Source: Bacillota bacterium (lineage in GTDB: Bacteria; Bacillota; Clostridia; Acetivibrionales; DTU013). From it: a stretch of DNA of 64,000 bases. Below the pieces are notes generated by a model. The model worked only from the letters and a program-made list of their open reading frames with translations, searched no databases and was not told where the DNA came from. This document shows positions 52,945 to 62,529 of the stretch, in pieces. Position numbers and translations under genes: made by a program. The stretch is taken from positions 12,981 to 76,980 of the forward strand of contig JAEWQC010000049.1 in NCBI GenBank assembly GCA_023399355.1, given 5' to 3'. How positions within the stretch are numbered: the stretch's first letter is position 1; each line of letters starts with the position of its first letter.

Positions 52945-53889
52945 ATGGGTAATGATGAAAAGGTAAAGTTGCTGGTTAATATTTCGAGGCTATATTATGA
53001 ACACAATTACAGCCAGCAGATGATAGCCGAGAAACTCAACATATCCAGGCCATATGTATCCAAGCTGATTAATGAGGCGAAGGAAAGGGGTATTGTTGAG
53101 ATACGCATATTTGACCCATATGAATCGGAAACACAGATTGAAATCGATTTGAAGAATAGATTCGGGCTTAACAGGGCAATTATTGTACCGTCGGTCAAAG
53201 AATCGGATGTGGTGGGCAGTATTGGCAAGGCGGCTGCAAGGTATCTCGACACGGTTATTAAAGATAATGATATCATCGGTGTTGCATGGGGTACCACACT
53301 ATACTCCTTTTCAGAACAAATCATCAAAAGGGAGGATTTGAAAAACATTACCGTTGTACAGCTTTGCGGGGGCATCAGCAATATAGAAAAAAATATTTAT
53401 GCGAACGAAATACCTAAAAAAATTGCGGACGCCTACAAGGGAAAACCATATATAATTCCCTTGCCTGCGGTGCTGAACAGTATTAACGTAACGGATGCCG
53501 TAGTAAAGGAAAAAAATATCAAGAGCGTTCTGGAACTTGCCAACAGGGCTAACATTGCTGTCTTTACAATGGGCCCGTTCGGATATGAGGGTGCTCTTTC
53601 ACGGGCAGGCTATCTTGACTCGGACGATGTGGATAAATTGGTCAGAAAAGGTGCTGTAGGAGATATCTGTACGCGAATTATCAATGAAGAAGGCAACATA
53701 TGCGACAATGATCTGAATAGACGTACCATTGCCGTTGAACTTACTGAACTAAAGAAGAAGGAGCAGCGTATCGGGATCGCAGCCGGTCTGAACAGGATCA
53801 AATGCATTTATGCGGCACTTAAAGCCGGATATGCCAATGTCCTGGTAACTGATGAAGCAACTGCTGCAGAGCTTTCAAAGATGGATTGA
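52945..53889 (+). CDS. SorC/DeoR-type sugar-binding transcriptional regulator
   Basis: Regulator of 314 aa. N-terminal HTH (about 8-50; ISRLYYEHNYSQQMIAEKLN, SRPYVSKLINEAKERGIVEI) and a C-terminal sugar-binding domain (about 60-314) with GVAWGTTLYSF, VQLCGGIS, LPAVLNS and RIGIAAG, of the SorC type related to Bacillus DeoR. It is upstream of deoC, so deoxyribose-5-phosphate is the likely inducer. ATG 52945 follows GGAAGGTG; the frame is open upstream to 52630 only through a VOC remnant. Confidence 0.9.
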   Translation: MGNDEKVKLLVNISRLYYEHNYSQQMIAEKLNISRPYVSKLINEAKERGIVEIRIFDPYESETQIEIDLKNRFGLNRAIIVPSVKESDVVGSIGKAAARYLDTVIKDNDIIGVAWGTTLYSFSEQIIKREDLKNITVVQLCGGISNIEKNIYANEIPKKIADAYKGKPYIIPLPAVLNSINVTDAVVKEKNIKSVLELANRANIAVFTMGPFGYEGALSRAGYLDSDDVDKLVRKGAVGDICTRIINEEGNICDNDLNRRTIAVELTELKKKEQRIGIAAGLNRIKCIYAALKAGYANVLVTDEATAAELSKMD

Positions 53890-53961
53890 GCCAATTGCCG
53901 GGATCCTTACAAGCTGAAAAAAGTCATTAAAATATCATAAATTGGCTAGTATATTTTAGTA

Positions 53962-53992
53962 ACATATGATAGTATATTTGTAGCAAATGATA
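53962..53992 (+). promoter_or_regulatory. Operator upstream of deoC (site 2)
   Basis: Block beginning ACATATGATAGTATATTTGT and ending AGCAAATGATA, a near copy of the block at 52443-52472. It lies about 40 bases before the deoC start. Confidence 0.7.
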
Positions 53993-54030
53993 AAAAGATA
54001 GCTTTATTATGGATTAGGGCGGATGAATTT

Positions 54031-54681
54031 ATGAATACCAATATCGCGGCGATGATAGATCATACCATACTAAAGGCAGATGCTACGGAAGAACAGGTAA
54101 GGCAGATATGCAAAGAAGCAATTGAATATAAATTCGCTTCCGTGTGCGTAAATTCATGTTACATTCCACTTGTGGCAGGAATGCTGAAGGGCAGCGGAGT
54201 AAAGGTTTGCAGTGTGGTAGGTTTTCCACTCGGGGCAATGTCGTCTGCAGCAAAAGCAGCTGAAACGATGGATGTCGTAAAAAACGGTGCTGATGAAGTT
54301 GATATGGTTATAAATGTAGGTGCGCTTAAAGCAAAGAACTATGAATATGTTAAAAATGATATAGAAGCAGTAGTCGCAGCAAAGGGGTCGACAATCGTTA
54401 AAGTGATTATTGAAACTTGTCTGCTGACAGATGAAGAAAAAATAGAAGCCTGCAAACTGGCTGTGGCAGCTGGAGCTGATTTTGTCAAGACCTCGACAGG
54501 ATTCAATAAAAGCGGTGCGAATGCAGAGGACATACGGCTGATGAGAAAAACAGTCGGACCGGCTATCGGCGTTAAAGCTTCCGGTGGTATCAGAGACTAT
54601 GAGACAGCAGTCAAAATGCTCAAAGCAGGCGCAAGCCGCATCGGAGCCAGCGCATCCGTCTCAATGGTCGGCGGCAGATAA
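54031..54681 (+). CDS. deoC: Deoxyribose-phosphate aldolase
   Basis: Class I aldolase of 216 aa that cleaves 2-deoxyribose-5-phosphate to acetaldehyde and glyceraldehyde-3-phosphate, in deoxynucleoside catabolism. [14 protein letters not shown] at the N-terminus, [13 protein letters not shown], the Schiff-base lysine Lys153 in FVKTSTGF and the second lysine Lys182 in [10 protein letters not shown] are all present. A dedicated operator and regulator lie upstream. Confidence 0.97.
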   Translation: MNTNIAAMIDHTILKADATEEQVRQICKEAIEYKFASVCVNSCYIPLVAGMLKGSGVKVCSVVGFPLGAMSSAAKAAETMDVVKNGADEVDMVINVGALKAKNYEYVKNDIEAVVAAKGSTIVKVIIETCLLTDEEKIEACKLAVAAGADFVKTSTGFNKSGANAEDIRLMRKTVGPAIGVKASGGIRDYETAVKMLKAGASRIGASASVSMVGGR

Positions 54682-54838
54682 TTGTTTATTATTCCCGGGG
54701 AAGATTTCTGAAGATACAATTGATCAAGGGTAGACGGGCCCTCTCAAATATTTTAAAGAGAAGTCGAATGAGAAAGACTTTCTATAGTGAAGTTAAGGGA
54801 AATAAGCAAAATTTACATCACACCAGGAGGAAATTTAC

Positions 54839-55246
54839 ATGATTAAAGGAATCGGACACATTGCTCTAAATGTAAAGGACATGGAAAAATCGATCGAGTT
54901 CTATTGCGGTGCACTTGGCTTAAAAAAGGCATTTTCATTGAACGACAAGGAAGGCAAACCCTGGATCGAATATGTAAAGGTCGCAGATCATGTATTCATT
55001 GAACTTTTCTACAATGGCCCCCAGTACTCGGAAGAAGTAGCCAAAAAGCATAGCTTTAATCACATTTGTATCGAAGTTGATGACATCCATGCAATTGCAA
55101 AACAGTTGAAGGACAGAGGCGTCACGCTTGATATAGAGCCAATGCAGGGCGTTGACAATAACTATCAGGCCTGGGCAAGAGATCCGGACGGCAACAGGAT
55201 TGAATTCATGAAGCTTGAGCCGGATTCTCCGCACATGAAGGCTTGA
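54839..55246 (+). CDS. VOC-family (glyoxalase-like) protein
   Basis: Protein of 135 aa with paired beta-alpha-beta-beta-beta modules: IGHIALNVKDMEKSIEFYCG at the start, HVFIELFY, HICIEVDDIHAIAKQLKDRG and WARDPDGNRIEFMKL. The metal-site residues His, Glu, His and Glu are plausible in these strands (IGHIA, FIELF, NHICI, IEFMK). Activity not assignable; lactoylglutathione-lyase-like or a sugar-derived aldehyde enzyme. AGGAGGA precedes the ATG. It lies 157 bases behind deoC. Confidence 0.88.
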   Translation: MIKGIGHIALNVKDMEKSIEFYCGALGLKKAFSLNDKEGKPWIEYVKVADHVFIELFYNGPQYSEEVAKKHSFNHICIEVDDIHAIAKQLKDRGVTLDIEPMQGVDNNYQAWARDPDGNRIEFMKLEPDSPHMKA

Positions 55247-55340
55247 TAAAGCTCATGCTCAGGAAATGAAACGTACAATAAGGCAAGACCGGAATAAAAC
55301 ATTCACCTGGGTAATCAAGCACGGCAAGCGGCCGATGGGT

Positions 55341-56648
55341 TTACAGAGTTACCGTTATCTTTGTAAACTCATCGGGTCTGCTTGCAACTTCCATGCTGCC
55401 GTTGTGCATATCGAGGATGCGCTTTACTATGGACAGTCCAAGGCCGTTACCTTCGGCATTTCTGAATCGGTCTCCCGTGAAGAATTTTTCGAACATTCTT
55501 TTTTGTTCCTCCGGGGTCATTCCCTTGCCATAATCGGTGATTGAAAAAATAGTTTTACTGTCCTGCTTTTTCAGCCGAACTTCTATCAAGCCTTTAGTAT
55601 CTGAAAACTTCACAGCATTATCAAAAAGATTGAGCCAGACCTGGTAAAGCAATGGCTCATTTCCTTCAAAGACGATTTCCTCCAGATCCAGTTGAAGCTC
55701 GATCTGCTTGCTGCTCCACTTGTTTTCATGGAAAAGAATGACCTGCCGTATCTGTTCATCCAATCTGTAAGGCGACTGGCTTAATGTAATATTTTCGTTC
55801 TCTATGCGGTTCAGGAGCAGGATGTTGCCGGAAAGTGCAGAAAGCCTTTTCGTCTCTTCCATGATGATATCGACATATTCATTGCGCTCAGCATCGCTTT
55901 TGCAATCCCGCAATAATTTAGTGTAACCCTCGATGGAAGTAAGCGGGGTTTTAAACTCATGGGATATGTCGGAAATGAAATCATTGCGAAGCATTTCCAT
56001 TCCTGCAAGCTCACCTGCCATGATGTTGAAGTTTTTTATCAGCTGTCCGATCTCATCACTGCGATTATTACGAATGCGTATGCTGAAATTGCCCTCTGCT
56101 ATTCTCTTAGTTGCAGCACTAAGCTTTTTGACAGGCTTTACGATGATGCCCGAAGCGAAAAGCATGATCAGGGAACCAATCAGCAGAGAAAGGATGCTCA
56201 CCCTGAAAGTCAGTTCACGGATATCAAGCATCAAGCCTTTGGGGGTTATGGCTGCAACAATATACTGCTCTCCGGTTTTTACAATACTGATCGGAAGCTT
56301 TTTATTGTGTTTGTTCAATGCCTCTGCAACTATGACGATAGGCATGCTCTGTGCTGCCAGAAGATCTTGGTCCGCAATGGCATAATATTTTTTCAGTTGC
56401 ATGGTATTCTTATAAAAATGAACTTCGATCATCCCGGAATTGTGGAGCTTTTCAATAGTCACCTGACTTGAACTGCCCTGCTCGTATACTTCTTTTGAGT
56501 CGGAAGTCACTCCGACCAGCATGTCGGCCAATTCGCCAAGCAGATTCTTTTCAGTGGTGTTATAAGCAATGAGGAAGGATGCAGTATTCCCGACCAGAAA
56601 GATCATAATAAAAATAAGGATCAGTTTTATATAGATCTTCTTAATCAT
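55341..56648 (-). CDS. Sensor histidine kinase of the MacAB-type exporter locus
   Basis: Kinase of 435 aa: TM1 (about 8-28), an extracytoplasmic sensor (about 30-155), TM2 (about 160-180), HAMP (about 180-235, VKPVKKLSAATKRIAEGNFS), HisKA with ISDISHEFKTPLTSIEGYT and HATPase_c with NLFDNAVKFSD, DYGKGMTPEEQ and GNGLGLSIVK. Its ATG overlaps the stop of the upstream regulator gene (ATGA). Located behind a transporter operon that points the same way. Confidence 0.92.
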   Translation of the reverse strand: MIKKIYIKLILIFIMIFLVGNTASFLIAYNTTEKNLLGELADMLVGVTSDSKEVYEQGSSSQVTIEKLHNSGMIEVHFYKNTMQLKKYYAIADQDLLAAQSMPIVIVAEALNKHNKKLPISIVKTGEQYIVAAITPKGLMLDIRELTFRVSILSLLIGSLIMLFASGIIVKPVKKLSAATKRIAEGNFSIRIRNNRSDEIGQLIKNFNIMAGELAGMEMLRNDFISDISHEFKTPLTSIEGYTKLLRDCKSDAERNEYVDIIMEETKRLSALSGNILLLNRIENENITLSQSPYRLDEQIRQVILFHENKWSSKQIELQLDLEEIVFEGNEPLLYQVWLNLFDNAVKFSDTKGLIEVRLKKQDSKTIFSITDYGKGMTPEEQKRMFEKFFTGDRFRNAEGNGLGLSIVKRILDMHNGSMEVASRPDEFTKITVTL

Positions 56649-57328
56649 CCCTTGATCACTCCCTTATACCCGAGTCCTCTGATCGTCACGATTTCAAACT
56701 CGCAGGATTCTCCGAATTTTTCACGCAGCCGTTTGATGTGGACATCAACGGTACGTTCATCCGCTTCGCTGTCCATACCCCAGATCTCATCCATCAATTC
56801 CTGGCGTGTGAAAATCTTTTTAGGATAGGACAGCAGCTTGTAAAGCAGGTAAAACTCTTTTTTGGGCAACACGGTACTTCCTTCGGGAGTGCGTATTTCA
56901 AGGCTCTCATAGTCAAGAACCATATTCCCGATCATAATCTGTTTTTCACTGGAGATCTTGCTCCTTCGCAACAGCGCTTTGACACGCAGGATGAGTTCTT
57001 CCATATCTACAGGCTTGGTCATATAATCATCGGCTCCGATATCAAAGCCCCTTTTCTTGTCAGGAAAGGTATCTCTTGCCGTGACCATGATGACAGGCAT
57101 CATAAAACCTGCATCCCGAAGACTCCTTGTCAACTGATAACCATCCATTTCAGGCATCATGATATCGGCGATGATCAAATCGACGACTGTGTTATCCAGG
57201 ACCTCCAGTGCTTCTTTGCCGTTTTCAGCATGCAGTGTGCCGTAGCTTTCACGTTTCAGGTATATTTCCATTAATTTGCGGATCTTTTCATGATCGTCCA
57301 CAAGTAAAATGTTTGCCAATCTGTTCAC
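56645..57328 (-). CDS. OmpR-family response regulator of the exporter locus
   Basis: Regulator of 227 aa: receiver with D11/D12, phospho-acceptor D55 in LIIADIMMPEMDG, VTARDTF and TKPV; winged-helix domain with LPKKEFYLLYKLLSYPKKIF and WGMDSEADERTVDVHIKRLRE. Its gene follows the macB-type gene by 69 bases and overlaps the kinase gene. Direct 9-bp half-sites ahead of the macA-type gene are probable binding sites for it. Confidence 0.92.
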   Translation of the reverse strand: MNRLANILLVDDHEKIRKLMEIYLKRESYGTLHAENGKEALEVLDNTVVDLIIADIMMPEMDGYQLTRSLRDAGFMMPVIMVTARDTFPDKKRGFDIGADDYMTKPVDMEELILRVKALLRRSKISSEKQIMIGNMVLDYESLEIRTPEGSTVLPKKEFYLLYKLLSYPKKIFTRQELMDEIWGMDSEADERTVDVHIKRLREKFGESCEFEIVTIRGLGYKGVIKG

Positions 57329-57397
57329 CGCCTTTTCTTGAATTCTATCACAATAAACATGTACATGAATGGTTGTGTTTCCCTTATTTACAGCTCC

Positions 57398-58705
57398 TTA
57401 TTCATACCTTAGCGCCTCAATGGGATCCAGCCTGGCAGCCTTATTTGCCGGATAATACCCGAAGAAAACACCGATTCCCATAGAAAACAGGATGGTTGAA
57501 AGTATGACAGGGAGGGAGAAGGATGGCGCTGTTCCAAGGAGGGAGCTCCCTACAAAGCCCAGCAGCAGGCCGATTACCAGTCCAATCAGGCCGCCTGCCA
57601 ACGATATGAATACGGCTTCGGTGACAAACTGCATGCGGATGTGGTAGTTCTTGGCCCCGAGAGCCTTACGGGTGCCTATTTCACGGGTTCTTTCGGTAAC
57701 GGATACCAGCATGATGTTCATAACGCCTATTCCGCCGACCAATAGTGAAATGGCAGCAATGACCGCTACAGCCATTGATACTGTCGAAAGCATGGAAGTG
57801 GCTGTCGCAAGCTGCGTGGACATATTAATAACGGCAGCTTCCCATTTGGCATTTCTGGAGTAGTGTTTTGAAAAATATCTCTCGATATCGCTGGTCAGTT
57901 TCTCTGTATCGATACCGGTCTTGCTCATAATGGTCAAGGTTGAAAAATTCTGTTTGTCCGAATTCTGCTTCTCCAGTGTAATCGGGATGTACAGCGTGGT
58001 CTCCGTGTCCTTTTCAGAGGAGGAGGCGCTTGAGAACATACTGGTATCGGAGTATTTGTAAACACCTGCAATGGTATAGGTCTTTATGGAACCTGCTTCA
58101 TAATATTTGACTTCCTGCCCGATCGGATCGACACCGCCCTTGAATATATTATTCACAAGTTTGTCGGATACTACACAAACGGATTTACTGCCGGCCATAT
58201 CCCGGTCATTGATGAATCTGCCCTTCAGCATGTCAAGATTATTGACAGCCAGATAACCCGGATTTACACCGGAAGCCGAAACATTGGCATAGAATCTGCC
58301 TTCCTTTACCTGCCCCGAACCAGAGGTTTCATTCAGACTGATTGCTGAAACGGAATCCTTGAAATCCGTTGTGAAATTCTGCAGCATTTCCATGGAAATA
58401 AGATCCTTGTCAGAGGCACCATTCGCACCTCCCCCATTCATTGCAGATACAAGTTTCCGATTGCCCCCCATGACCCCTGTCGATTTTGCATATACATCCT
58501 CCTTTTGCCGTACTGTGACCATGATATTGTTGGTGCCGATGCTCTGCAGCTGTACAGAAAGCGAGGAGGACAGGGAGTTGCCCACAGAGATGATTCCAAT
58601 AACCGAAGCAACACCGATGATAATGCCCAGCATCGTGAGCAACGCTCGCATCTTGTTTGCACGCAGACTTTCAATTGCAAGAAGGATGTTTTCTAGATTG
58701 AACAT
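57398..58705 (-). CDS. MacB-type ABC transporter permease
   Basis: FtsX/MacB permease of 435 aa: TM1 (about 17-40, MRALLTMLGIIIGVASVIGI), a large extracytoplasmic domain (about 45-300), and three C-terminal helices (about 305-330, 355-385, 395-418) with GGIGVMNIMLVSVTERTREI and IGTRKALGAK. The C-terminus PANKAARLDPIEALRYE is diagnostic of the family. Its start overlaps the ATPase gene by 13 bases. In Gram-positives such pumps export peptides or provide resistance; no outer membrane is needed. Confidence 0.94.
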   Translation of the reverse strand: MFNLENILLAIESLRANKMRALLTMLGIIIGVASVIGIISVGNSLSSSLSVQLQSIGTNNIMVTVRQKEDVYAKSTGVMGGNRKLVSAMNGGGANGASDKDLISMEMLQNFTTDFKDSVSAISLNETSGSGQVKEGRFYANVSASGVNPGYLAVNNLDMLKGRFINDRDMAGSKSVCVVSDKLVNNIFKGGVDPIGQEVKYYEAGSIKTYTIAGVYKYSDTSMFSSASSSEKDTETTLYIPITLEKQNSDKQNFSTLTIMSKTGIDTEKLTSDIERYFSKHYSRNAKWEAAVINMSTQLATATSMLSTVSMAVAVIAAISLLVGGIGVMNIMLVSVTERTREIGTRKALGAKNYHIRMQFVTEAVFISLAGGLIGLVIGLLLGFVGSSLLGTAPSFSLPVILSTILFSMGIGVFFGYYPANKAARLDPIEALRYE

Positions 58706-59442
58706 GTCATCCCACCTTCCGTCAGGTTCACATGGCCCATCATATTTTTGCCGGAATCTATAGAAGTGTGCGTGTCACTGATGATCCGGCCATCTTTTAT
58801 GGTTATGATCCGTTGGGTCATCTGAGCCAGCTCCATACTGTGAGTGACCAGAAGGATTGTTTTCTTTTGCTCTCTGTTTACCTTGAGAAAAATATCCATA
58901 ACCATGTTGCCGGTGACCGAATCGAGTGCACCGGTAGGCTCATCAGCCAGGATAATGGAAGGGTTGTTCACCAGGGCGCGTGCTATGGCAACCCGCTGCT
59001 TCTGACCGCCTGAGAGCTGGTTGGGAAGATGATGCATTCTTTCGCCCATTCCAACCAGTTCCAGTAACTCTTTTGCACGTGCCTTTCTCTCATGGGCTGG
59101 AATTCCGGCATAAAGCATCGGTAATTCGACATTTTTAAGAGAATTGCTGCGTCCGATCAGGTTAAAGGATTGAAAAACAAAGCCTATCTTCTTGCTTCTG
59201 ACATCCGACAGCTCATTCTGTGTCATTTTATGGACCAGTTCACTGTCGAGCAGGTATTCGCCCGAGGTGGGTGTGTCAAGCGCGCCGATGATGTTCATAA
59301 AGGTTGACTTGCCGGAGCCCGAGGCACCAACCAGGGCCACAAACTCGCCATCTTCTATTTTCAGGTTGATATCATCCAGTACTTTTATTTCGTTGGGTGT
59401 ACCGATAAAGTAGCGCTTTTCCAGATTCCTGACAGTCATCAT
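58693..59442 (-). CDS. MacB/LolD-type ABC transporter ATP-binding protein
   Basis: ATPase of 249 aa with Walker [10 protein letters not shown] (about 39-47), Q-loop [11 protein letters not shown], signature [15 protein letters not shown], Walker [14 protein letters not shown] and H-loop [10 protein letters not shown]. The C-terminal tail of about 25 residues extends past the usual end. It overlaps both the adaptor gene upstream (4 bases) and the permease gene downstream (13 bases). Confidence 0.95.
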   Translation of the reverse strand: MMTVRNLEKRYFIGTPNEIKVLDDINLKIEDGEFVALVGASGSGKSTFMNIIGALDTPTSGEYLLDSELVHKMTQNELSDVRSKKIGFVFQSFNLIGRSNSLKNVELPMLYAGIPAHERKARAKELLELVGMGERMHHLPNQLSGGQKQRVAIARALVNNPSIILADEPTGALDSVTGNMVMDIFLKVNREQKKTILLVTHSMELAQMTQRIITIKDGRIISDTHTSIDSGKNMMGHVNLTEGGMTCSI

Positions 59443-60707
59443 TTGAAAATCCCCCCCAGTTTACCTGTTTTTTTCGTTGAAACGTCCTGGGGATTTGTCT
59501 GCACTACGAGGCCATCTTTTAAATCTGACCCGAAGATCTCGACATCCATATCGGTCTCAAGACCCGTCTGAACAGGTATTTCAGTGTAAACAGCCTTTCC
59601 TCCCACGTTCCCGGCAACCGTATCAAGTGCATTGATCCATTTGCTGCCATCCTCATGAGTTATTACGGCATCATACGGAACGGAGTAGACATCCTTCTTT
59701 TCGCAGAGCTTGACTGTCAGGCGGGCATTCATACCGATTTTTATATTTGGATCCCTGTCTTTGAGCGTAACCTTGGTCGCAAAACTGATATCGGAGGAGG
59801 CATCCGTATTCCCTGATTGATCCTTCTGTGCAGTTGGTGCAATTTCCGATACGGTACCGAGGAATTCTTTGTTACCAGTGCTATCTGTTTTTATTGTTAC
59901 TTCCTGCCCTACTTTGATCGAACCTATATCAAATTCCCCGATAGAGGTCCGGACGATGGGATGATCCGTATCTTCAACTACAAACATCAGACCGGATGCC
60001 GGTTCACCCTCTTCAGCGTTCACCATTGTTACTGTCCCGTCGATAGGCGCGGTCAGTGCGGCATCCTTCAGATTCTTCAACAGCTCGTCCAGGGAGAGTT
60101 GTTGAATGGCAAGATTGTTTTTGGCCACTGAAAGATTCTTATTTTGAGCATTCTTCAGGTTGGCTCTAGCATTATCGTATGCAAACTGTGCTTTTTTCAA
60201 GGCTGTATTGGCCTGTAACAAATCATCCTGCGTATTTGCCCCGGTTTTGACGAGTTCTTTTACATCTTCATATTTTGCTTTGGCATTATCCAGGTCCAAA
60301 GCAGCCATATTGAAACTGTTTTGAGCGGTTTGAACGTTGGATTTATTGTTTGATGATTCATTCTCCATGCTGGCTTGTGAGTTTTTTACGTTGAGCCCGG
60401 CCTGCCTGATATTGGATTCCAGTGCAGCTGTATCGAGCTTTGCCAGTATATCGCCGGCTTTAACTCTTTGCCCGACCTTGACCATAATCTCTTTAACAGG
60501 ATATTGAGCGGATGTTGAATACACTTTTGACGAACTGCTGCTCGATACCGTACCTGAAACCAATACTGAATCGACAAGATTACTCTTGACCAGGGTAACG
60601 GTCTGTACTGCTGTATTGTTTTTCCCCTTTAGCAGCGGTCTGACTAAAAAAATTCCGGCCAATATAACGATGATGATGGCTGAAATGATCATTATTTTCT
60701 TCTTCAT
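59439..60707 (-). CDS. MacA/HlyD-type adaptor protein
   Basis: Membrane-fusion protein of 422 aa: one N-terminal membrane helix (about 5-25), beta-lipoyl half VKEIMVKVGQRVKAGDILAK, a coiled-coil hairpin (about 85-185, two long helices with NSFNMAALDLDNAKAKYEDV), the returning lipoyl half LTAPIDGTVTMVNAEEGEPA, and beta-barrel plus proximal domains. Links the ABC permease to extracytoplasmic partners. It starts at ATG 60707; an earlier in-frame start at 60743 lacks a site. First gene of the operon. Confidence 0.92.
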   Translation of the reverse strand: MKKKIMIISAIIIVILAGIFLVRPLLKGKNNTAVQTVTLVKSNLVDSVLVSGTVSSSSSSKVYSTSAQYPVKEIMVKVGQRVKAGDILAKLDTAALESNIRQAGLNVKNSQASMENESSNNKSNVQTAQNSFNMAALDLDNAKAKYEDVKELVKTGANTQDDLLQANTALKKAQFAYDNARANLKNAQNKNLSVAKNNLAIQQLSLDELLKNLKDAALTAPIDGTVTMVNAEEGEPASGLMFVVEDTDHPIVRTSIGEFDIGSIKVGQEVTIKTDSTGNKEFLGTVSEIAPTAQKDQSGNTDASSDISFATKVTLKDRDPNIKIGMNARLTVKLCEKKDVYSVPYDAVITHEDGSKWINALDTVAGNVGGKAVYTEIPVQTGLETDMDVEIFGSDLKDGLVVQTNPQDVSTKKTGKLGGIFK

Positions 60708-60754
60708 TGATGAATACCCCTTCTGTCTTATTTGACAGTACAATCCTATCAGGT

Positions 60755-60774
60755 CAATATGAACCCAATATGAA
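60755..60774 (-). promoter_or_regulatory. Tandem response-regulator half-sites before the MacAB operon
   Basis: TTCATATTG occurs twice on the minus strand (60766-60774 and 60755-60763), 11 bases apart, the spacing typical of OmpR/PhoB-type regulators. A weak TTGACC overlaps the second copy. The remaining gap to 61038 shows nothing recognisable. Confidence 0.6.
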
Positions 60775-61038
60775 GCCGTCGCAGGGGCAGAAGTATTTAG
60801 AGGCTGAATATGCTAATTAATATGCCGGCATAGCTTGATCAATGGTTTAGGCAATTCAATTGAAGAATTTTGGTAATCTGAGCTATTTCGGACAACATAA
60901 GTGTTCAAAAAATTGAGCCTTTGACATGCAGAATCTGATTACAAAAATGGGCATAACTCACTAGCAACATCACATCTGTATAGCGGCTGACATAGCTGGC
61001 GATACTATGACCTGAGTATTATTTCTATATTTAAAAAA

Positions 61039-62418
61039 TTACTGGTTCAGAAAGTCAGAGGATATATATTTTATCCAATTTACAATTTCTGCTTCTGAAT
61101 CTGCCATAACCAGAATTCTCTTATACCCGTTATCTATATATCTGAAGACTGAACAATTACTGGCGCCGCCATTTATATCAGGGAAGTATTCTGGTAAAAA
61201 TGATTGAATACTATTACCTTTGACATGCAAATCAATTAAGGTTGCATTGTTCAATTGGCTTTGCTGGATGATATTTTCACCTATTGCTTTTGCATTGGTG
61301 CCAGAGAGGAATCTATCTCTGAAAGCAAGGGTCGAATCTTTCCCTCCGAGAACCACAAAGTCCCCTTTTGGAGCTGCTATCGACATTCCTTTATACTCCT
61401 GACTTTTTTGCAGGTTTCCGTTGTCAAGACACATGTATTCGTATAGGGGATCTTTATACTTGCTGATATCGAAATTTTCAAATATTCGTTTCATTACCGT
61501 GTTGTTCTGCTTCACGTCACTAACGCCGGTATCAAAGACTTCTATACTCTTGGCAAACACATAATATCCGTCAGAAAGAGAGAAATTGGATTTGTCATAG
61601 TTAAAGAATAATTTTCCTGCAGTCGGATCAATAAGATACCATTTATTATCACTTAATAGAACCTCTACAAGGACATGGCCTGTTATGGAATCCCTGGATG
61701 GGTCATTTTCCACCAGTTTTTTGACCCAGTCCATACGCGCTGTTTGAACAAAGACTGTTGGAATACCCTTTGCCCTGGAAAATGCAGTAAATGCCAGAGC
61801 ATTATCTATACAACCGGTGGTAATCTTACTTTTAATAATGTCTGCCGCTGTTCTTGAAAATTGCTCTCCTGCCCCGGAACAGAGGTTTGCATGAGTCCAC
61901 TTGAATATTTCCTGCATTGTCGAGGTGTCTTTTTTATCATTAAAACCAGTAGCGATATTTTGAATATTTACATCAGCTTTGGTCTGTTCTCCTGATATTT
62001 TAAAAATATCAGGAGAGGAGTAAGTAGTATTACCAAAGTATCCTATAAAAGCAACCGGTTTTGGTGAACGTGCCGACGTTGCAGGAGTGATAGGATTTGG
62101 TACAGGAATTGCTTCAGATGCCTCGGGTCTGACCAGCACAGTTTTAGCAGGCTTGTCTTTAATATTCGCAAATTTTGTCTTGCTATCATAGGAGTAATCC
62201 TTGCCCAAGAGCTTACTGATTGTGTCGATCTGCACATATGTCTTATTGTTAAAGACTATGTTTTCAACAGAGGCCGACTTACCATTGATGCTTACATTCG
62301 TACCATTCAAAATTACTTTTATAGTTTTGGTGATTCCCTGGGCAAAGACCGGAATACTGCCTATAAACAGTAAAGAGATTAGTATGCCAAGGAAAAAACC
62401 TTTTAATGTTTTTTTCAT
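61039..62418 (-). CDS. Secreted protein with copper amine oxidase-like N-domain and transglutaminase-like domain
   Basis: Protein of 459 aa. A signal peptide (ends VFAQ) is followed by a small stalk domain (about 28-85; IKVILNGTNVSINGKSA, YVQIDTISKLLGKDYSYD) of the copper-amine-oxidase N-terminal type, a Pro-rich linker, and a transglutaminase-like core with the triad Cys203 (GCIDNAL), His248 (GHVLVEV) and Asp264 (LIDPT). A further C-terminal region (about 300-459) has no known family. Likely acts on surface proteins or wall peptides as protease or cross-linker. GAGGAG decides the start at 62418. Confidence 0.85.
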   Translation of the reverse strand: MKKTLKGFFLGILISLLFIGSIPVFAQGITKTIKVILNGTNVSINGKSASVENIVFNNKTYVQIDTISKLLGKDYSYDSKTKFANIKDKPAKTVLVRPEASEAIPVPNPITPATSARSPKPVAFIGYFGNTTYSSPDIFKISGEQTKADVNIQNIATGFNDKKDTSTMQEIFKWTHANLCSGAGEQFSRTAADIIKSKITTGCIDNALAFTAFSRAKGIPTVFVQTARMDWVKKLVENDPSRDSITGHVLVEVLLSDNKWYLIDPTAGKLFFNYDKSNFSLSDGYYVFAKSIEVFDTGVSDVKQNNTVMKRIFENFDISKYKDPLYEYMCLDNGNLQKSQEYKGMSIAAPKGDFVVLGGKDSTLAFRDRFLSGTNAKAIGENIIQQSQLNNATLIDLHVKGNSIQSFLPEYFPDINGGASNCSVFRYIDNGYKRILVMADSEAEIVNWIKYISSDFLNQ

Positions 62419-62452
62419 TTTTTCACTCCTCAATGTATAAATATTACTTATT

Positions 62453-62491
62453 AGTATAGCACTGAGAAACAATTATGTAAATATTTACATA
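62453..62491 (-). promoter_or_regulatory. Promoter with overlapping palindromic operator (transglutaminase-like gene)
   Basis: Minus strand TTTACA (62476-62481), 17-base spacer, TATACT (62453-62458). The -35 lies inside a perfect 18-bp palindrome TATGTAAATATTTACATA (62474-62491), placed for repression by an unknown regulator. Confidence 0.65.
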
Positions 62492-62529
62492 AAAAATGCC
62501 TATACGGGCGGTCTAAATAACAGGTTGGT

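Noticed and set aside
55266..55544. 92-codon open frame on the plus strand
   Set aside because: Mostly antisense to the 3' end of a clear histidine kinase gene; no family features.
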